Positions 25,509-34,293 of a DNA stretch of 64,000 bases are shown here, one piece after another; the first letter of the stretch is position 1, and each line of letters starts with the position of its first letter. The DNA is from Aquabacter cavernae. Lineage in GTDB: Bacteria > Pseudomonadota > Alphaproteobacteria > Rhizobiales > Xanthobacteraceae. The stretch is taken from assembly GCF_003993795.1 (NCBI RefSeq), contig NZ_RWKV01000015.1, positions 248,001 to 312,000 of the forward strand, in the 5' to 3' direction. The notes beneath the pieces were generated by a model, which made no database searches, was not told the origin of the DNA, and saw only the letters and a list, made by a program, of their open reading frames with translations. A program made the position numbers and the translations under genes.

Positions 25509-26620
25509 TGGACGACGAGCTCCGCCTGGAGGGCGCCGGCGGACTTGATCGCCTGAAGCACCGAGATGATGTCGGAGGGACGCATGCCCATGCGGTTGAG
25601 ACCGCGCACAAGGGTCTGCAGGTCCGATCCGCGGACGATGGAGAGATATCCGCCGGTCTCCTGGGCCGTGACCTCGGTGCGGGGCACCACCACGGTCTCG
25701 CCATCCGAGAAGGGCGCGGGCTGGGAGACGACGGGGGTCTCGGTGACGCTCACCGTCAGATTGCCCTGGGTGACCGCGACCGTGGAAATCTGCACGTTGG
25801 ACCCGATGACCACGGTGCCCGTGCGCTGGTCCACCACCACCTTGGCGGCGGTGTCCGGCTCCACCCGCAGGTCGCCGATATCGGCGAGGAAGCGGGCGAC
25901 CGAAACCTGCTGCGGGCGCTGCACCACCACGGTGCGCAGGTCCCGCTCGCGGGCCAGCGGCCGGCCGAAGCGGGCGCGGGTATAGGCATTGACCGCATCC
26001 ACGATGCGCAGGGCGGTCTTGAAGTCGGGATTGTCCAGCTCGACCACCAGTTCCGGCAGGTCGCGCAGCTGGCCGGGGATCTGGCGCTCCACGAGCGCGC
26101 CATTGGGGATGCGCCCCGAGGTGGGCACGCCCTGGGTGAGCCGCTCCGCCTGCCCCTGCACGGTAAAGCCGGACACGGCGAGCTGGCCCTGGGCCACCGC
26201 ATAGACCTGTCCGTCGCTGCCGGAAAGCGGGGTCATGAGCAGCGTGCCGCCCATGAGGGAGGAAGCGTCGCCCACCGAGGAGACCGTCACGTCGATGCGC
26301 GAGCCGGTGCCCGCGAAGGCGGGCAGGTTGGCGGTGACGATCACCGCCGCGATATTGCGGGCGCGCAGCGGCAGGCCCTTGATGTTGATGCCCATGCGGT
26401 CGAGCATGGATTGCAGGGCCTGCTCGGTGAACGGCGAGTTGCGCAGCGTGTCACCCGTGCCCTGAAGACCCATCACAAGGCCATAGCCGATGAGCTGGTT
26501 GTCGCGCACGCCCTGGATGGAGGAAATATCCTTGATGCGCGTCATGGCGCCCGCGGGCACCGCCGCGAGGGGCAGGAGCGCGAGGACGAAGCAGAGGGCG
26601 CGGACGAGGCGGCGCATCAT
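25505..26620 (-). CDS. flgI: Flagellar P-ring protein FlgI
   Basis: The 371-residue periplasmic protein has a signal peptide (MRRLVRALCFVLALLPLAA) followed by the strongly conserved FlgI start of the mature chain: TRIKDISSIQGVRDNQLIGYG, LQGTGDTL and a downstream NIKGLPLRARNIAAVIVTANLP. The C-terminal end (GGYLSIVRGSDLQTLVRGLNRMG; DIISVLQAIKSAGALQAELV) is also typical. It forms the peptidoglycan-level bushing with help from FlgA, whose gene overlaps its start by 4 bp. Confidence 0.96.
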   Translation of the reverse strand: MMRRLVRALCFVLALLPLAAVPAGAMTRIKDISSIQGVRDNQLIGYGLVMGLQGTGDTLRNSPFTEQALQSMLDRMGINIKGLPLRARNIAAVIVTANLPAFAGTGSRIDVTVSSVGDASSLMGGTLLMTPLSGSDGQVYAVAQGQLAVSGFTVQGQAERLTQGVPTSGRIPNGALVERQIPGQLRDLPELVVELDNPDFKTALRIVDAVNAYTRARFGRPLARERDLRTVVVQRPQQVSVARFLADIGDLRVEPDTAAKVVVDQRTGTVVIGSNVQISTVAVTQGNLTVSVTETPVVSQPAPFSDGETVVVPRTEVTAQETGGYLSIVRGSDLQTLVRGLNRMGMRPSDIISVLQAIKSAGALQAELVVQ

Positions 26621-27186
26621 CCCCCCACCCTCACAGTGCCGTCCGCCTGCACGATACCCGTGATGACATGACCGGAATCGATGTTCTTGAGCCGGACGGA
26701 GGCGCCAACCGTGCCGGATTCCAGCGGCATGGCGACCGCGCGAATGGCCAGTCCGCCTTCCACGAAGACGATGGTGGCGGCGACGCCGCGGGTGATGAGC
26801 CTGGGCTCGGCGACCGCGAAGGCGGGAATGGGGTTTCCGGCCACCAGCATGCGCTTCGCCACCTTGCCCACCAGCGAGGAACGGCTGGCCGCCAGCGGGT
26901 AGCGCTGGGCATTGGCCACGGAGAACACGCGGTCCTCCAGCATGTCGTCGGTGATCACGTCGCCGGCGCTGATGGTGTTGCTGGGCACGGTCAGGATGGC
27001 TTCGGGCGCGGCGAGGGCCTGCTGGCTCCGCGCCGGGGCGAGTGTCCCGGTGTCCGGGGTCTTGGCCTGCTCGCGCACGGTGCGCGCCTCGTCCGCCAGG
27101 GCAGAGAGGCTCTGGGCACCGGCGACGCCGACCGTCCCGAACGCGGCGGCCAGCACCAGCATGAGGGTGGCGGCGATGCGGGTCAT
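26617..27186 (-). CDS. flgA: P-ring assembly chaperone FlgA
   Basis: The 189-residue secreted protein has a signal peptide (LMLVLAAAFGTVGVAGA) and the SAF-type domain with the usual FlgA segments: TVPSNTISAGDVITDDMLEDR, a central VGKVAKRMLVAGNPIPAFAVAEPRL-like stretch, then IVFVEGGLAIRAVAMPLESG, SVRLKNIDSGHVITGIVQADGT. It chaperones FlgI in the periplasm. It overlaps flgI by 4 bp and shares a single base with the end of flgG, so translation is coupled. Confidence 0.93.
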   Translation of the reverse strand: MTRIAATLMLVLAAAFGTVGVAGAQSLSALADEARTVREQAKTPDTGTLAPARSQQALAAPEAILTVPSNTISAGDVITDDMLEDRVFSVANAQRYPLAASRSSLVGKVAKRMLVAGNPIPAFAVAEPRLITRGVAATIVFVEGGLAIRAVAMPLESGTVGASVRLKNIDSGHVITGIVQADGTVRVGG

Positions 27187-27974
27187 CAGCGGATTCCCTT
27201 CGAGACCACGCCGGCCATGTCGTCCGCCGCCTGGATGACCTTGGAGTTCATCTCATAGGCGCGCTGGGCCGATATCAGCTCGGTGATTTCCTTCACCGGA
27301 TCGACGTTGGAACCTTCCAGATAGTTCTGGTGGATCTTGCCGAGGCCGTTCTCACCGGGATTGTTCACGAACGGCTGCCCGGAGGCGGCGGTCTCGCGAT
27401 AAAGGTTGTTGCCGAGCGGCTCCAGGCCCGCGTCATTGGCGAAGCTCGCCATCGTGAGTTGGCCGAGGAGCTGGGGAAGCTGCTGGCTGGCGCGGTTCAC
27501 ATAGACCTGGCCGGCCTCGTTGATGACGATCTGGGTGGTGTCCGCCGGGAAGGTGATGGCCGGCTCCACCAGATAGCCGTCGGCGGTCACCAGCTCGCCG
27601 TTGGGGCCCTTATTGAAGGAGCCCGCGCGGGTATAAACCGTGTCGCCATTGGGATTGGTCACCTGGAACCAGCCGCGCCCGTTGATGGCGAGGTCGAGGC
27701 TGTTGCCGGTCTGGGTCAGCGGCCCCTGGATATGCAGGTTGCGCACGCCCACCGTGTGGACGCCGAGGCCCACCCGGGCGCCTTCCGGCACGGGCAGCGC
27801 GCCGTCCACGTTCGGCACGCCATGGGCGCGCTCCGCCTGATAGAGCAGGTCCGTGAACTCAGCGCGGGCACGCTTGAAGCCGGTGGTGTTGATGTTCGCG
27901 ATGTTGTTCGCGATCACTTCCACATTGGTCTGCTGGGCGGTCATGCCCGTGGCGGCAATGGACAGGGCTCTCAT
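27186..27974 (-). CDS. flgG: Distal rod protein FlgG
   Basis: The 262-residue rod protein has the FlgG N-terminal motif ([20 protein letters not shown], then [18 protein letters not shown]), a central MTSF-like hinge ([13 protein letters not shown]) and the helical C-terminus ([32 protein letters not shown]). At about 262 residues it matches the fixed length of distal rod proteins. It is followed by flgA and preceded by fliE, with a 9-bp gap. Confidence 0.96.
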   Translation of the reverse strand: MRALSIAATGMTAQQTNVEVIANNIANINTTGFKRARAEFTDLLYQAERAHGVPNVDGALPVPEGARVGLGVHTVGVRNLHIQGPLTQTGNSLDLAINGRGWFQVTNPNGDTVYTRAGSFNKGPNGELVTADGYLVEPAITFPADTTQIVINEAGQVYVNRASQQLPQLLGQLTMASFANDAGLEPLGNNLYRETAASGQPFVNNPGENGLGKIHQNYLEGSNVDPVKEITELISAQRAYEMNSKVIQAADDMAGVVSKGIR

Positions 27975-27983
27975 GATGCGTCC

Positions 27984-28313
27984 TCAGATCGCCATACGGG
28001 AAATTTCTTGGTAGGCCGCGACCACCTTGTCGCGAACCGCGACCGCGGTCTGGAGCGACTGCTCGGCCGACATGATGGCTTCCACCACGTTCTGGACCGA
28101 TGTCTTGCCCTGGACCCCGGAGATGGCCGCCGCCTCGCCGGCCTTCAGGTTGCCGACGGCGCCCTGGGCCACTTCGGCCAGGATGTCGCTGAAGCTCGCG
28201 GCGCCGGTCGGCTGGGTCGCGCCGAGCGCGGACGTGGCCGACGACGACGAGACCTGGGAGGTTCCGCCGATGCCGCGGAACTGGCTCGTCAGAGAGGAAA
28301 TCGCGTCGATCAT
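27984..28313 (-). CDS. fliE: Hook-basal body complex protein FliE
   Basis: The 109-residue protein has the FliE core: SFSDILAEVAQGAVGNLKAGE, SVQNVVEAIMSAEQSLQTAV, VRDKVVAAYQEISRMAI at the C-terminus. It links the MS ring to the rod and is the first rod-type export substrate. The N-terminal third is Ser/Ala-rich and variable. Its start shares one base with the flgC stop. Confidence 0.93.
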   Translation of the reverse strand: MIDAISSLTSQFRGIGGTSQVSSSSATSALGATQPTGAASFSDILAEVAQGAVGNLKAGEAAAISGVQGKTSVQNVVEAIMSAEQSLQTAVAVRDKVVAAYQEISRMAI

Positions 28314-28732
28314 CAGCTGCTCCTCAGCAGATCGATGGTCATGGCCACCATCGAGCGGGCCTGCTTGATCATCTGGAGATTGGCGGAATAGGACCGGCCG
28401 GCTTCGCGCATGTCGGCCATCTCGACCGCCATGTTCACATTCGGGTACTTCACCTTGCCGTCGGTGTCGGCGGCGGGGTTTCCGGGATCATGCTCGACGG
28501 TGAAGGGCGCGCTGTCCACGCCCGTGGACTTCACCTTGACCTTGTTGGATCCCATCACGCGGTCGAATTCCTGCGCGAAATGGATGGTCTTGCGGGAATA
28601 GGGATCCGACCCGGCGGTCGCGCCGGTGGAGCGCGCATTGGCGAGATTCTCCGCCACGATCCGCATGCGCGTGCCCTGGGCCTCCAGCCCGGAACTGGCG
28701 ATGGCGGTGGCGGTCTTCAGTGGATCAATCAT
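28313..28732 (-). CDS. flgC: Proximal rod protein FlgC
   Basis: Start at ATG 28732 gives 139 residues, normal for FlgC. It shows the rod N-terminus (ATAIASSGLEAQGTRMRIVA, ENLANARSTG) and C-terminus (NMAVEMADMREAGRSYSANLQ, MVAMTIDLLRS). The ATG overlaps the flgB stop by 4 bp. The frame remains open upstream, but those residues overlap flgB and do not resemble FlgC. Confidence 0.95.
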   Translation of the reverse strand: MIDPLKTATAIASSGLEAQGTRMRIVAENLANARSTGATAGSDPYSRKTIHFAQEFDRVMGSNKVKVKSTGVDSAPFTVEHDPGNPAADTDGKVKYPNVNMAVEMADMREAGRSYSANLQMIKQARSMVAMTIDLLRSS

Positions 28733-29139
28733 CCCTGAGACCTCACGCTGGTCATCATCAGGCGGTGGAAGGACCGCATGACGTTCATGTCGAGGGTGTA
28801 GGCGCGATTGACCTCGTCGGCCTTCAGCATCTCCTGGTCCAGGCTGACGCTGTTGCCGGAATAGGTGACGCCCCACGTCTCCTTGCCGTCGAGACGGGAT
28901 TCGCGGGTGCCTGCCCCGCGGATGTCCAAATGGGAGTCAGAGGTCTTGGCGAGTTCCAGGTGGGTCTTATCCAGCACCGAAGTGAAGGATTCCACATCCA
29001 TTGCCTTGAAGCCGGGCGTGTTGGCGTTGGCAATGTTCCCGGTGATCGTCGCCTGACGGAAGGTCGCCCAGTTGGCGTGCCTTGAAACGAGATCCATGAG
29101 GAAGATGGGCTGCAATGGAGTGATCTCCGCACCGTTCAC
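28729..29139 (-). CDS. flgB: Proximal rod protein FlgB
   Basis: The protein has FlgB hallmarks: HANWATFRQATITGNIANANTPGFKAMD near the start, a variable middle and NRAYTLDMNVMRSFHRLM at the end. I favour a GTG start at 29139, giving 136 residues; it is preceded by AGGGTC and yields the usual N-terminal length (ITPLQPIFLMDL before the rod helix). An ATG at 29166 would add nine residues that look non-conserved. It heads the flgB-flgC-fliE-flgG segment. Confidence 0.9.
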   Translation of the reverse strand: MNGAEITPLQPIFLMDLVSRHANWATFRQATITGNIANANTPGFKAMDVESFTSVLDKTHLELAKTSDSHLDIRGAGTRESRLDGKETWGVTYSGNSVSLDQEMLKADEVNRAYTLDMNVMRSFHRLMMTSVRSQG

Positions 29140-29196
29140 GGAGACCCTAGAACCGCAACCTTGCACGAGGCTGGCAGCCTCGTGCGTCGTCCCGGC

Positions 29197-29655
29197 TTAT
29201 TGCCGGCTCAGCCGCGCCTCGGACAAAGCGTGGGCGAAGCGCTGAAAATTCTCCTCCGGATCCCCCAGGGCCTCGCGGAACAGGATGCCGTCGAGATGGA
29301 CGCCCACGGACTGGGCCTCGAACACCACCCGGAAAAAGGCGGCAAGGCTCGCATGGTGGAGTTCGAGGTCGATGGAGACTTCCGGGGGAAAGCCCCAGTT
29401 GCTGTCGATGGTGGCGTGGTGGCCATAGCGCAGCAGTCCGGGCTTCAGCGACAGCTCCGCGGAGGACGCGACGATGTCGTTGATGTTCTCTCCCTGGTCG
29501 GCCTCGATATAGGACATGAAGATGCCCGCATTGATCAGGCAGAGTTCCGAAAGGAACCCCCTCAAGCTGTCGGCGAGCAACTTCTCATAGGGAAAAACCG
29601 CCCGCCCGCTCAATGCACGGGGATCGAGGAAGCGGTTATTGCTGGCTGTTTCCAT
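29197..29655 (-). CDS. Unknown protein encoded between flhB and flgB
   Basis: The 152-residue soluble protein has no signal peptide or membrane segment. It reads as a real alpha/beta protein with well-spaced conserved-looking residues (YEKLLADSLRGFLSELCLIN, MSYIEADQGENINDI, WGFPPEVSIDLELHHASLA). I do not recognise a family. It starts 20 bp inside the flhB 3' end, so it is translationally coupled to flhB. Being locked inside a basal-body operon suggests a flagellar role such as an assembly factor or chaperone; that is inference only. Confidence 0.7.
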   Translation of the reverse strand: METASNNRFLDPRALSGRAVFPYEKLLADSLRGFLSELCLINAGIFMSYIEADQGENINDIVASSAELSLKPGLLRYGHHATIDSNWGFPPEVSIDLELHHASLAAFFRVVFEAQSVGVHLDGILFREALGDPEENFQRFAHALSEARLSRQ

Positions 29656-30718
29656 TTTTTCCCCTCGAATATATATAATACAAAATATTAGCTACGGGGC
29701 GATAGAAGTCGGGCGGGATCCAGCGATCCACTTCCACTGCGTTGTACAGGGCACGCGCCAGTTGCTTGTCCTCGACCACCGGAACGCCGTGCCCTTCGGC
29801 GATCTCGCGGATCTTCAGGGCGATGAGATCGAGTCCCTTCGCCACCACCAGCGGCGCGCCCCCTTTGGCGCGGTCGTAACGCAGGGCCACCGCATAGTGC
29901 GTGGGGTTGGCGATGACGAGGGACGCCTGGGGCACCGCACTCATCATGCGCCGTCGCGACCGCTCCTGGGCCAGGGCCCGCAAGCGCGCCTTCACCATGG
30001 GATCGCCTTCGGCCTGCTTGAACTCGTCCTTCACCTCCTGCTTCGACATGCGCAGCTCGCTGCGCCAATGGAATCGCGACCAGACCAGATCGGCGGCCAC
30101 CAGCACGATGGTGGCCACGCACACCGCCGAGATGAGCCGCGTGGCCAGCGACAGCATGACCGACGGCAGCGACAGCGGGTCGGTGAAGATGGCGTTCACC
30201 ACGCTCGACTGCTCCGACATGAGCAGCGCGACCACCACAGCGCCGATCACCGCGAACTTGAACAAGGACTTGCCGAATTCCACGTGGCCCTGCGTTCCGA
30301 AGATGCGCGTCCAGCCCTTGCGGATGGACAGGCGCGACCATTGCGGCTGGATGCGGTCCAGGACCAGCCGCGGCGTATTCTGAAACAACGAGGCCACCAG
30401 GCCCGTAAGGCTGAGGATCGCCACGATGGGAAGCAGGAACTCCCACGCGAACACCAAGGCGGTCCACATCACAGATGTCGCGTCCTCCCCGTTGGAAATC
30501 GAATAACCACCGGGATCATCGATGAAACGGGCCAGCCCCTCCGTGAGCGCGCTCGTCTGGGGGCCGGCATAGAAAGAGAGGCAGGCGAGAATCCCGAGCA
30601 GCGAGGCGAACAGCGTCGCCTCCCGTGAGAACGGCACATTGCCTTTCTCGACCGCGTCCGAGATTTTCTTCTCGCTGGCGTCTTCTGTTTTGCTCTCCTT
30701 GTCCTCATCGTCCGACAT
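29636..30718 (-). CDS. flhB: Flagellar export switch protein FlhB
   Basis: The 360-residue protein has the FlhB plan: an acidic/basic N-terminus with TEDASEKKISDAVEKGNVPFS, four membrane helices, the FlhB linker EVKDEFKQAEGDPMVKARLR, and the autocleavage motif NPTH (in VIANPTHYAVALRY, near residue 275), intact here. Cleavage at N-P changes substrate class from hook to filament under FliK control. The C-terminal tail after the cleaved domain is short. It starts 5 bp after the fliG stop. Confidence 0.96.
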   Translation of the reverse strand: MSDDEDKESKTEDASEKKISDAVEKGNVPFSREATLFASLLGILACLSFYAGPQTSALTEGLARFIDDPGGYSISNGEDATSVMWTALVFAWEFLLPIVAILSLTGLVASLFQNTPRLVLDRIQPQWSRLSIRKGWTRIFGTQGHVEFGKSLFKFAVIGAVVVALLMSEQSSVVNAIFTDPLSLPSVMLSLATRLISAVCVATIVLVAADLVWSRFHWRSELRMSKQEVKDEFKQAEGDPMVKARLRALAQERSRRRMMSAVPQASLVIANPTHYAVALRYDRAKGGAPLVVAKGLDLIALKIREIAEGHGVPVVEDKQLARALYNAVEVDRWIPPDFYRPVANILYYIYSRGKNGNSQQ

Positions 30719-30723
30719 CGGCG

Positions 30724-31749
30724 CTACCGCAGATAGGCGTCTTCTTCGTCGCCCGAATTCAGCTCGATCTCACCCTTGCCTGCGAGGTCGAGGGCGAGAT
30801 CGGTGATGAGGCGGCGGGCTTCCTGGACATCACGCTGCGAGGACGGCTCGCCGGCGGTGAGTTCCTGCTCGATCATGCGGCGCACGCGCGTGCCGAGCGA
30901 CGACAGGATCACGTCGCGGAAATCCGGATCCGTCCCCTTGAGGGCGAGGACCACCTTGTCCGGCGGCACCTTGTCGAACAGCGTGGTGCGCGAACGGGGC
31001 GGCAGGCCGATGAGGTCGTCGAAGGTGAACAGCAGGCTCTTGAGGATCTCCGCGGACTTGGGACGGGTGAGGGTGAGGTTCTGGAGCACGTTGTCCATGT
31101 CGTTGCGCTCCATCTTGTTGATGATGTCGGCGATACGGGCATGGGTATCGGCGGCCGCGTTGCGCGCCAGGTTCATCATGAAGTCGTCGTGGACGGTGTG
31201 CTCGATGATGTACATCGTCTCGTCCACGATGGGCTTCACGGTCAGCATGCGGCGCATGACGCCGTTGCGGACGTGATCGGGCAGATGCGCCATCACCTTC
31301 GCGGCGCAGGCCGGCTTCACCTTCGTGAGCACCAGCGCCGCCACCTGGGGATGCTCCTTCAGGATATAGGAGGCGATGACGTTCTCCGACACGCCGGAGA
31401 TGCGGTCCCAGATGGAATGGTTGGCCGCGCCGAGAACGTCGTTCATCACTTCCGCGACCCGGTCGGCGGACATGAATTCGCTGAGCAGGCCATGCACGTC
31501 GCTGGGGGTCCCCGACAGGTTGGCACCTGTCGCGAACTGGGCCGCGAACTCCTCAACCGCCACCTCGATCTGCGAGCTGGTCACAGAACGCATGTCGGCG
31601 ATCGCCCGGGTGACGATCTTGAGTTCGTCGGGGTTGAAATACTTCATGAGGCGACCGGCCATCGGCTTGCCCATGGTCATGAGCAAGGCGGCGACACGGT
31701 CCACGCCCTGGAGCGGGCGACTGGAGGGGCGGATGGCTGCGGCGGCCAT
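30724..31749 (-). CDS. fliG: Flagellar rotor/switch protein FliG
   Basis: The 341-residue protein has the three armadillo-like FliG regions: an N-terminal domain (GVDRVAALLMTMGKPMAGRLMKYF), the middle EHPQ motif (YILKEHPQVAALVLTKV) and the C-terminal torque-helix domain (FTFDDLIGLPPRSRTTLFDKV, DFRDVILSSLGTRVRRMIEQEL) with the charged residues that face MotA. It binds FliF at one end and FliM in the middle. The 9-bp gap from fliN indicates one operon. Confidence 0.95.
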   Translation of the reverse strand: MAAAAIRPSSRPLQGVDRVAALLMTMGKPMAGRLMKYFNPDELKIVTRAIADMRSVTSSQIEVAVEEFAAQFATGANLSGTPSDVHGLLSEFMSADRVAEVMNDVLGAANHSIWDRISGVSENVIASYILKEHPQVAALVLTKVKPACAAKVMAHLPDHVRNGVMRRMLTVKPIVDETMYIIEHTVHDDFMMNLARNAAADTHARIADIINKMERNDMDNVLQNLTLTRPKSAEILKSLLFTFDDLIGLPPRSRTTLFDKVPPDKVVLALKGTDPDFRDVILSSLGTRVRRMIEQELTAGEPSSQRDVQEARRLITDLALDLAGKGEIELNSGDEEDAYLR

Positions 31750-31758
31750 GGCCTAGGC

Positions 31759-32142
31759 TCAGCCGAGGTCGCCGCCGGCGGGGCCGACGATCTCGGTCAG
31801 CGACACGCCGAACCTTGAGCTGTCATCCTCCACCACCACCACTTCCCCGCGGGCGATGATGCGCCCGTTCACCACGATGTCCACGGGTTCGCCGACCCGA
31901 TGGTCGAGCGGCACAACGGCGCCGCGGCCGAGCTTCATGAGCTGCGCCACCGGCATGGAGGCGGAGCCGAGAACCACCTGGAGCTGCACGGGCACGCGCA
32001 TGAGGGCTTCAAGCCCCTTGCCGGTGCCGAACACCTCGCCGCCCCCGGCGGGGGTGTCGGCGGCGGCCGCAGCGGCGTTGCCCTCATGCTCGTCCAGACC
32101 TTCGGCGAGGAAAGAAGCCATGGTGTCCCTCGAATTGGTCAT
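31759..32142 (-). CDS. fliN: Flagellar switch protein FliN
   Basis: The 127-residue protein ends in the SpoA/FliN domain (about residues 45-120): MRVPVQLQVVLGSASMPVAQ, LGRGAVVPLDHRVGEPVDI, VNGRIIARGEVVVVEDD, FGVSLTEIV. With FliM and FliG it forms the C-ring and docks FliH. A second ATG at codon 8 is an alternative start. The first ~40 residues are Ala-rich and not conserved. Confidence 0.93.
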   Translation of the reverse strand: MTNSRDTMASFLAEGLDEHEGNAAAAAADTPAGGGEVFGTGKGLEALMRVPVQLQVVLGSASMPVAQLMKLGRGAVVPLDHRVGEPVDIVVNGRIIARGEVVVVEDDSSRFGVSLTEIVGPAGGDLG

Positions 32143-32171
32143 AACGGGTGAACCTTCAGTGGCCGACGGGG

Positions 32172-32495
32172 TCAGCTGCGGCGTTCATAGGAAATGGGGC
32201 GGGCCGGTCCACGACCGGGCTGCGCCTGATGCTGGCGGCGGTCCAGCTCGACGATGACGGACTGGGCCTCGTCGATCTTCTTGCCCAAGGAGAGGATGAG
32301 GTTGCGCCCGTCCTTGTTGAGCAGGGCCACCGCCTCGCGGGCGGTATCGAGCGCGGCGACGGTCTCCCCGAGCGCGTGCTCATATTCGGCCTGGCTGACC
32401 CGCAGGGAGCGCAGCTTCAGATAGAGCATCACCACCACGGTGCTCGTGATGACGAGGGCGACGAGGAGCACGAGATCAACGGGGAAGGATGTCAT
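32172..32495 (-). CDS. DUF6468-type membrane-anchored flagellar-locus protein
   Basis: From the ATG at 32495 the product is 107 residues: one N-terminal membrane helix (VDLVLLVALVITSTVVVMLYL) and then a cytoplasmic coiled-coil (AEYEHALGETVAALDTAREAV) ending in an Arg/Pro-rich tail. Proteins of this size and layout, placed between fliM and fliN, are a recurring feature of alphaproteobacterial flagellar loci; their function is not established. It overlaps the fliM 3' end by 20 bp, so it is co-translated with the switch complex. Confidence 0.82.
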   Translation of the reverse strand: MTSFPVDLVLLVALVITSTVVVMLYLKLRSLRVSQAEYEHALGETVAALDTAREAVALLNKDGRNLILSLGKKIDEAQSVIVELDRRQHQAQPGRGPARPISYERRS

Positions 32496-33405
32496 CGAGG
32501 AACTCCTGCTCAAGGTCCACCGGGTCTTCGATCCGCACCACATAGGAGCCCTCGGCCTGGCCGAGATGGCACCAGAACAGCGGCTGCTTGCTGCTCTCCA
32601 GCTTCATTTTAGTCCTGGGCGTTGCCTGAAGCTTGAGAACCTGCCCGACCTTCAGATCCGCCGCTTCGCCCAGCGTGATCTGCCGCTCCTCCATGACGAG
32701 GCGCAACTGCACCTCGGCGCGGTTGACCTCGCTGCGGATATGCCGGGTCCAGATGGGATCGCGCACCGTGGTCTCGCCGGCGGAGATGCGCGACAGCTGC
32801 TGGCGCATGGGCGAGAGGGCGGTCTGCGGGATGATGACGAACATCTCGCCGCCGCGATTGATGGCCTGGAGCAGGAACTTCGCGCACACCGCGAGGTTGG
32901 CGCGGCGGCCGATCACCGCGAAGTCCATGCGGGTCTCGGTGCGCTGGAAGGTGATGTTGGTCTTCTTCACCAGCGCGAAGGAGGCGGAGAGCGCCTTGCC
33001 CATCTGCTCGAACAGCGCCTGGGCGATGCGCATCTCGATATTGGAGAAGGAGCGCTCGTCCTCGATGGGCGGCTCGGAGCCATCACCGCCGAACAGCACC
33101 TCCACCATGGTGAAGACCACGTCCCGGTCGAAGCCGATGATGACCTGGCTGTCCCACTCGGCCACATGGAAGACGCCGACGACGGCATTGCCCTCGTACA
33201 TGTCCAGCATGTCGCCGATGCGCCCGCTTTCCAGCTCGCTCAGCGAGAAATAAGCCTGGGAGGCCGCATACTGGCGCAGCGCGTCCGCGCAGAATGTGGA
33301 CATGCGATCGAAGATGATGTTGAGCAGCGGCAGCTTGTCGAGGGACAGGCCGGCAGCGTCCAGCAACATGTCTCGGATGTCGTGGTGGGAAACCGCCGCG
33401 TTCAT
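32476..33405 (-). CDS. fliM: Flagellar switch protein FliM
   Basis: The 309-residue protein has the FliM middle domain (AVVGVFHVAEWDSQVIIGFD; VEVLFGGDGSEPPIEDERSF; NIEMRIAQALFEQMGKAL) and the C-terminal SpoA domain (AEVQLRLVMEERQITLGEAA, LKVGQVLKLQA). The first ~25 residues (AAVSHHDIRDMLLDAAGLS) do not contain the canonical LSQ-EID-LL CheY-binding helix, though DIRDMLL could be a diverged form. It overlaps DUF6468 and starts 3 bp after the motA stop. Confidence 0.93.
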   Translation of the reverse strand: MNAAVSHHDIRDMLLDAAGLSLDKLPLLNIIFDRMSTFCADALRQYAASQAYFSLSELESGRIGDMLDMYEGNAVVGVFHVAEWDSQVIIGFDRDVVFTMVEVLFGGDGSEPPIEDERSFSNIEMRIAQALFEQMGKALSASFALVKKTNITFQRTETRMDFAVIGRRANLAVCAKFLLQAINRGGEMFVIIPQTALSPMRQQLSRISAGETTVRDPIWTRHIRSEVNRAEVQLRLVMEERQITLGEAADLKVGQVLKLQATPRTKMKLESSKQPLFWCHLGQAEGSYVVRIEDPVDLEQEFLDDILPR

Positions 33406-33408
33406 GGA

Positions 33409-34293
33409 TTATGCCGCCTGCTGCATGGCGCCGCCGACCGGGGCGCTGGAGATGGCCTCGCTCTCCACCTCGTCGATGGTCGGGCGCTCGGAGGATGCGA
33501 TGGTCTTGCGCCCGTGCTCCAGGGCGATCTGCGGCAGGGCGCCGTTCATGAAGGCGATCATGGACTGCTTCACGATGATGTAGGGCTGGCACTGCTTCTC
33601 GCGGGTCAGCTTGATCTTGGCGGCAAGCGGCGAGAGCACCGCATAGGACAGGAAGATGCCGATGAAGGTGCCGATCAGCGCCGCGCCGATATAGTGGCCG
33701 AGGATTTCCGGCGACTGGTCGATGGCGCCCATGGCCTTCACGATGCCGAGCACGGCCGCGCAGATGCCGAGCGCCGGCAGCGCTTCCGCCACCGTGGAGA
33801 CCGCGCTGGCCGGCTTGGTCTTGTGCTTCTTCACCGTTGCGATCTCCTGCTCCATCAGGGCCTCGATCTCGTGGGAGCGGGCATTGCCGATCACGATGAG
33901 GCGCGCATAGTCGCAGATATATTGCGTGAGGTCCTTGTCCTTCAGGATGCTCGGAAAATTCTGAAAGATCGCTGAATCATACGGGGTGTCGATGTGCTGC
34001 TCCACCTCGTTGCGCGGCTTGGAGCGCAATTCGCGCATGAGCGCATAGAGCAGGCCGAGGAGCGCCAGGAAATCCTTGCGCTTGGGGGACCGCCCGGTCA
34101 CCGCCTCCACGATGCTCACCCCGGTGTCCTTGATGGTGGACATGGGGTTGGCGATGATGAAGGTGCCGAGCGCAATGCCGCCGATGATGAGGAATTCAAA
34201 CGGCTGCCAGATCACCTCGACATTGCCGCCCATGGCCACGAAGCCGCCCAGAAGGGACGCAACACCTATCACGAGTCCGATCAAGACGCCCAA
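33409..34293 (-). CDS. motA: Flagellar motor stator protein MotA
   Basis: I place the start at a TTG (34293), giving 294 residues beginning (M)GVLIGLVIGVASLLGGFVAM; GGAGGG lies seven bases upstream, and this aligns with known rhizobial MotA starts. The frame is open further upstream but that part is not MotA-like. Four membrane helices are evident, with cytoplasmic charged residues in LYALMRELRSKPRNEVEQHI and the paired helices around ALPALGICAAVLGIVKAMG and IGAALIGTFIGIFLSYAVL. It pairs with MotB (17208). It is first in its minus-strand unit, divergent from 34491. Confidence 0.94.
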   Translation of the reverse strand: MGVLIGLVIGVASLLGGFVAMGGNVEVIWQPFEFLIIGGIALGTFIIANPMSTIKDTGVSIVEAVTGRSPKRKDFLALLGLLYALMRELRSKPRNEVEQHIDTPYDSAIFQNFPSILKDKDLTQYICDYARLIVIGNARSHEIEALMEQEIATVKKHKTKPASAVSTVAEALPALGICAAVLGIVKAMGAIDQSPEILGHYIGAALIGTFIGIFLSYAVLSPLAAKIKLTREKQCQPYIIVKQSMIAFMNGALPQIALEHGRKTIASSERPTIDEVESEAISSAPVGGAMQQAA

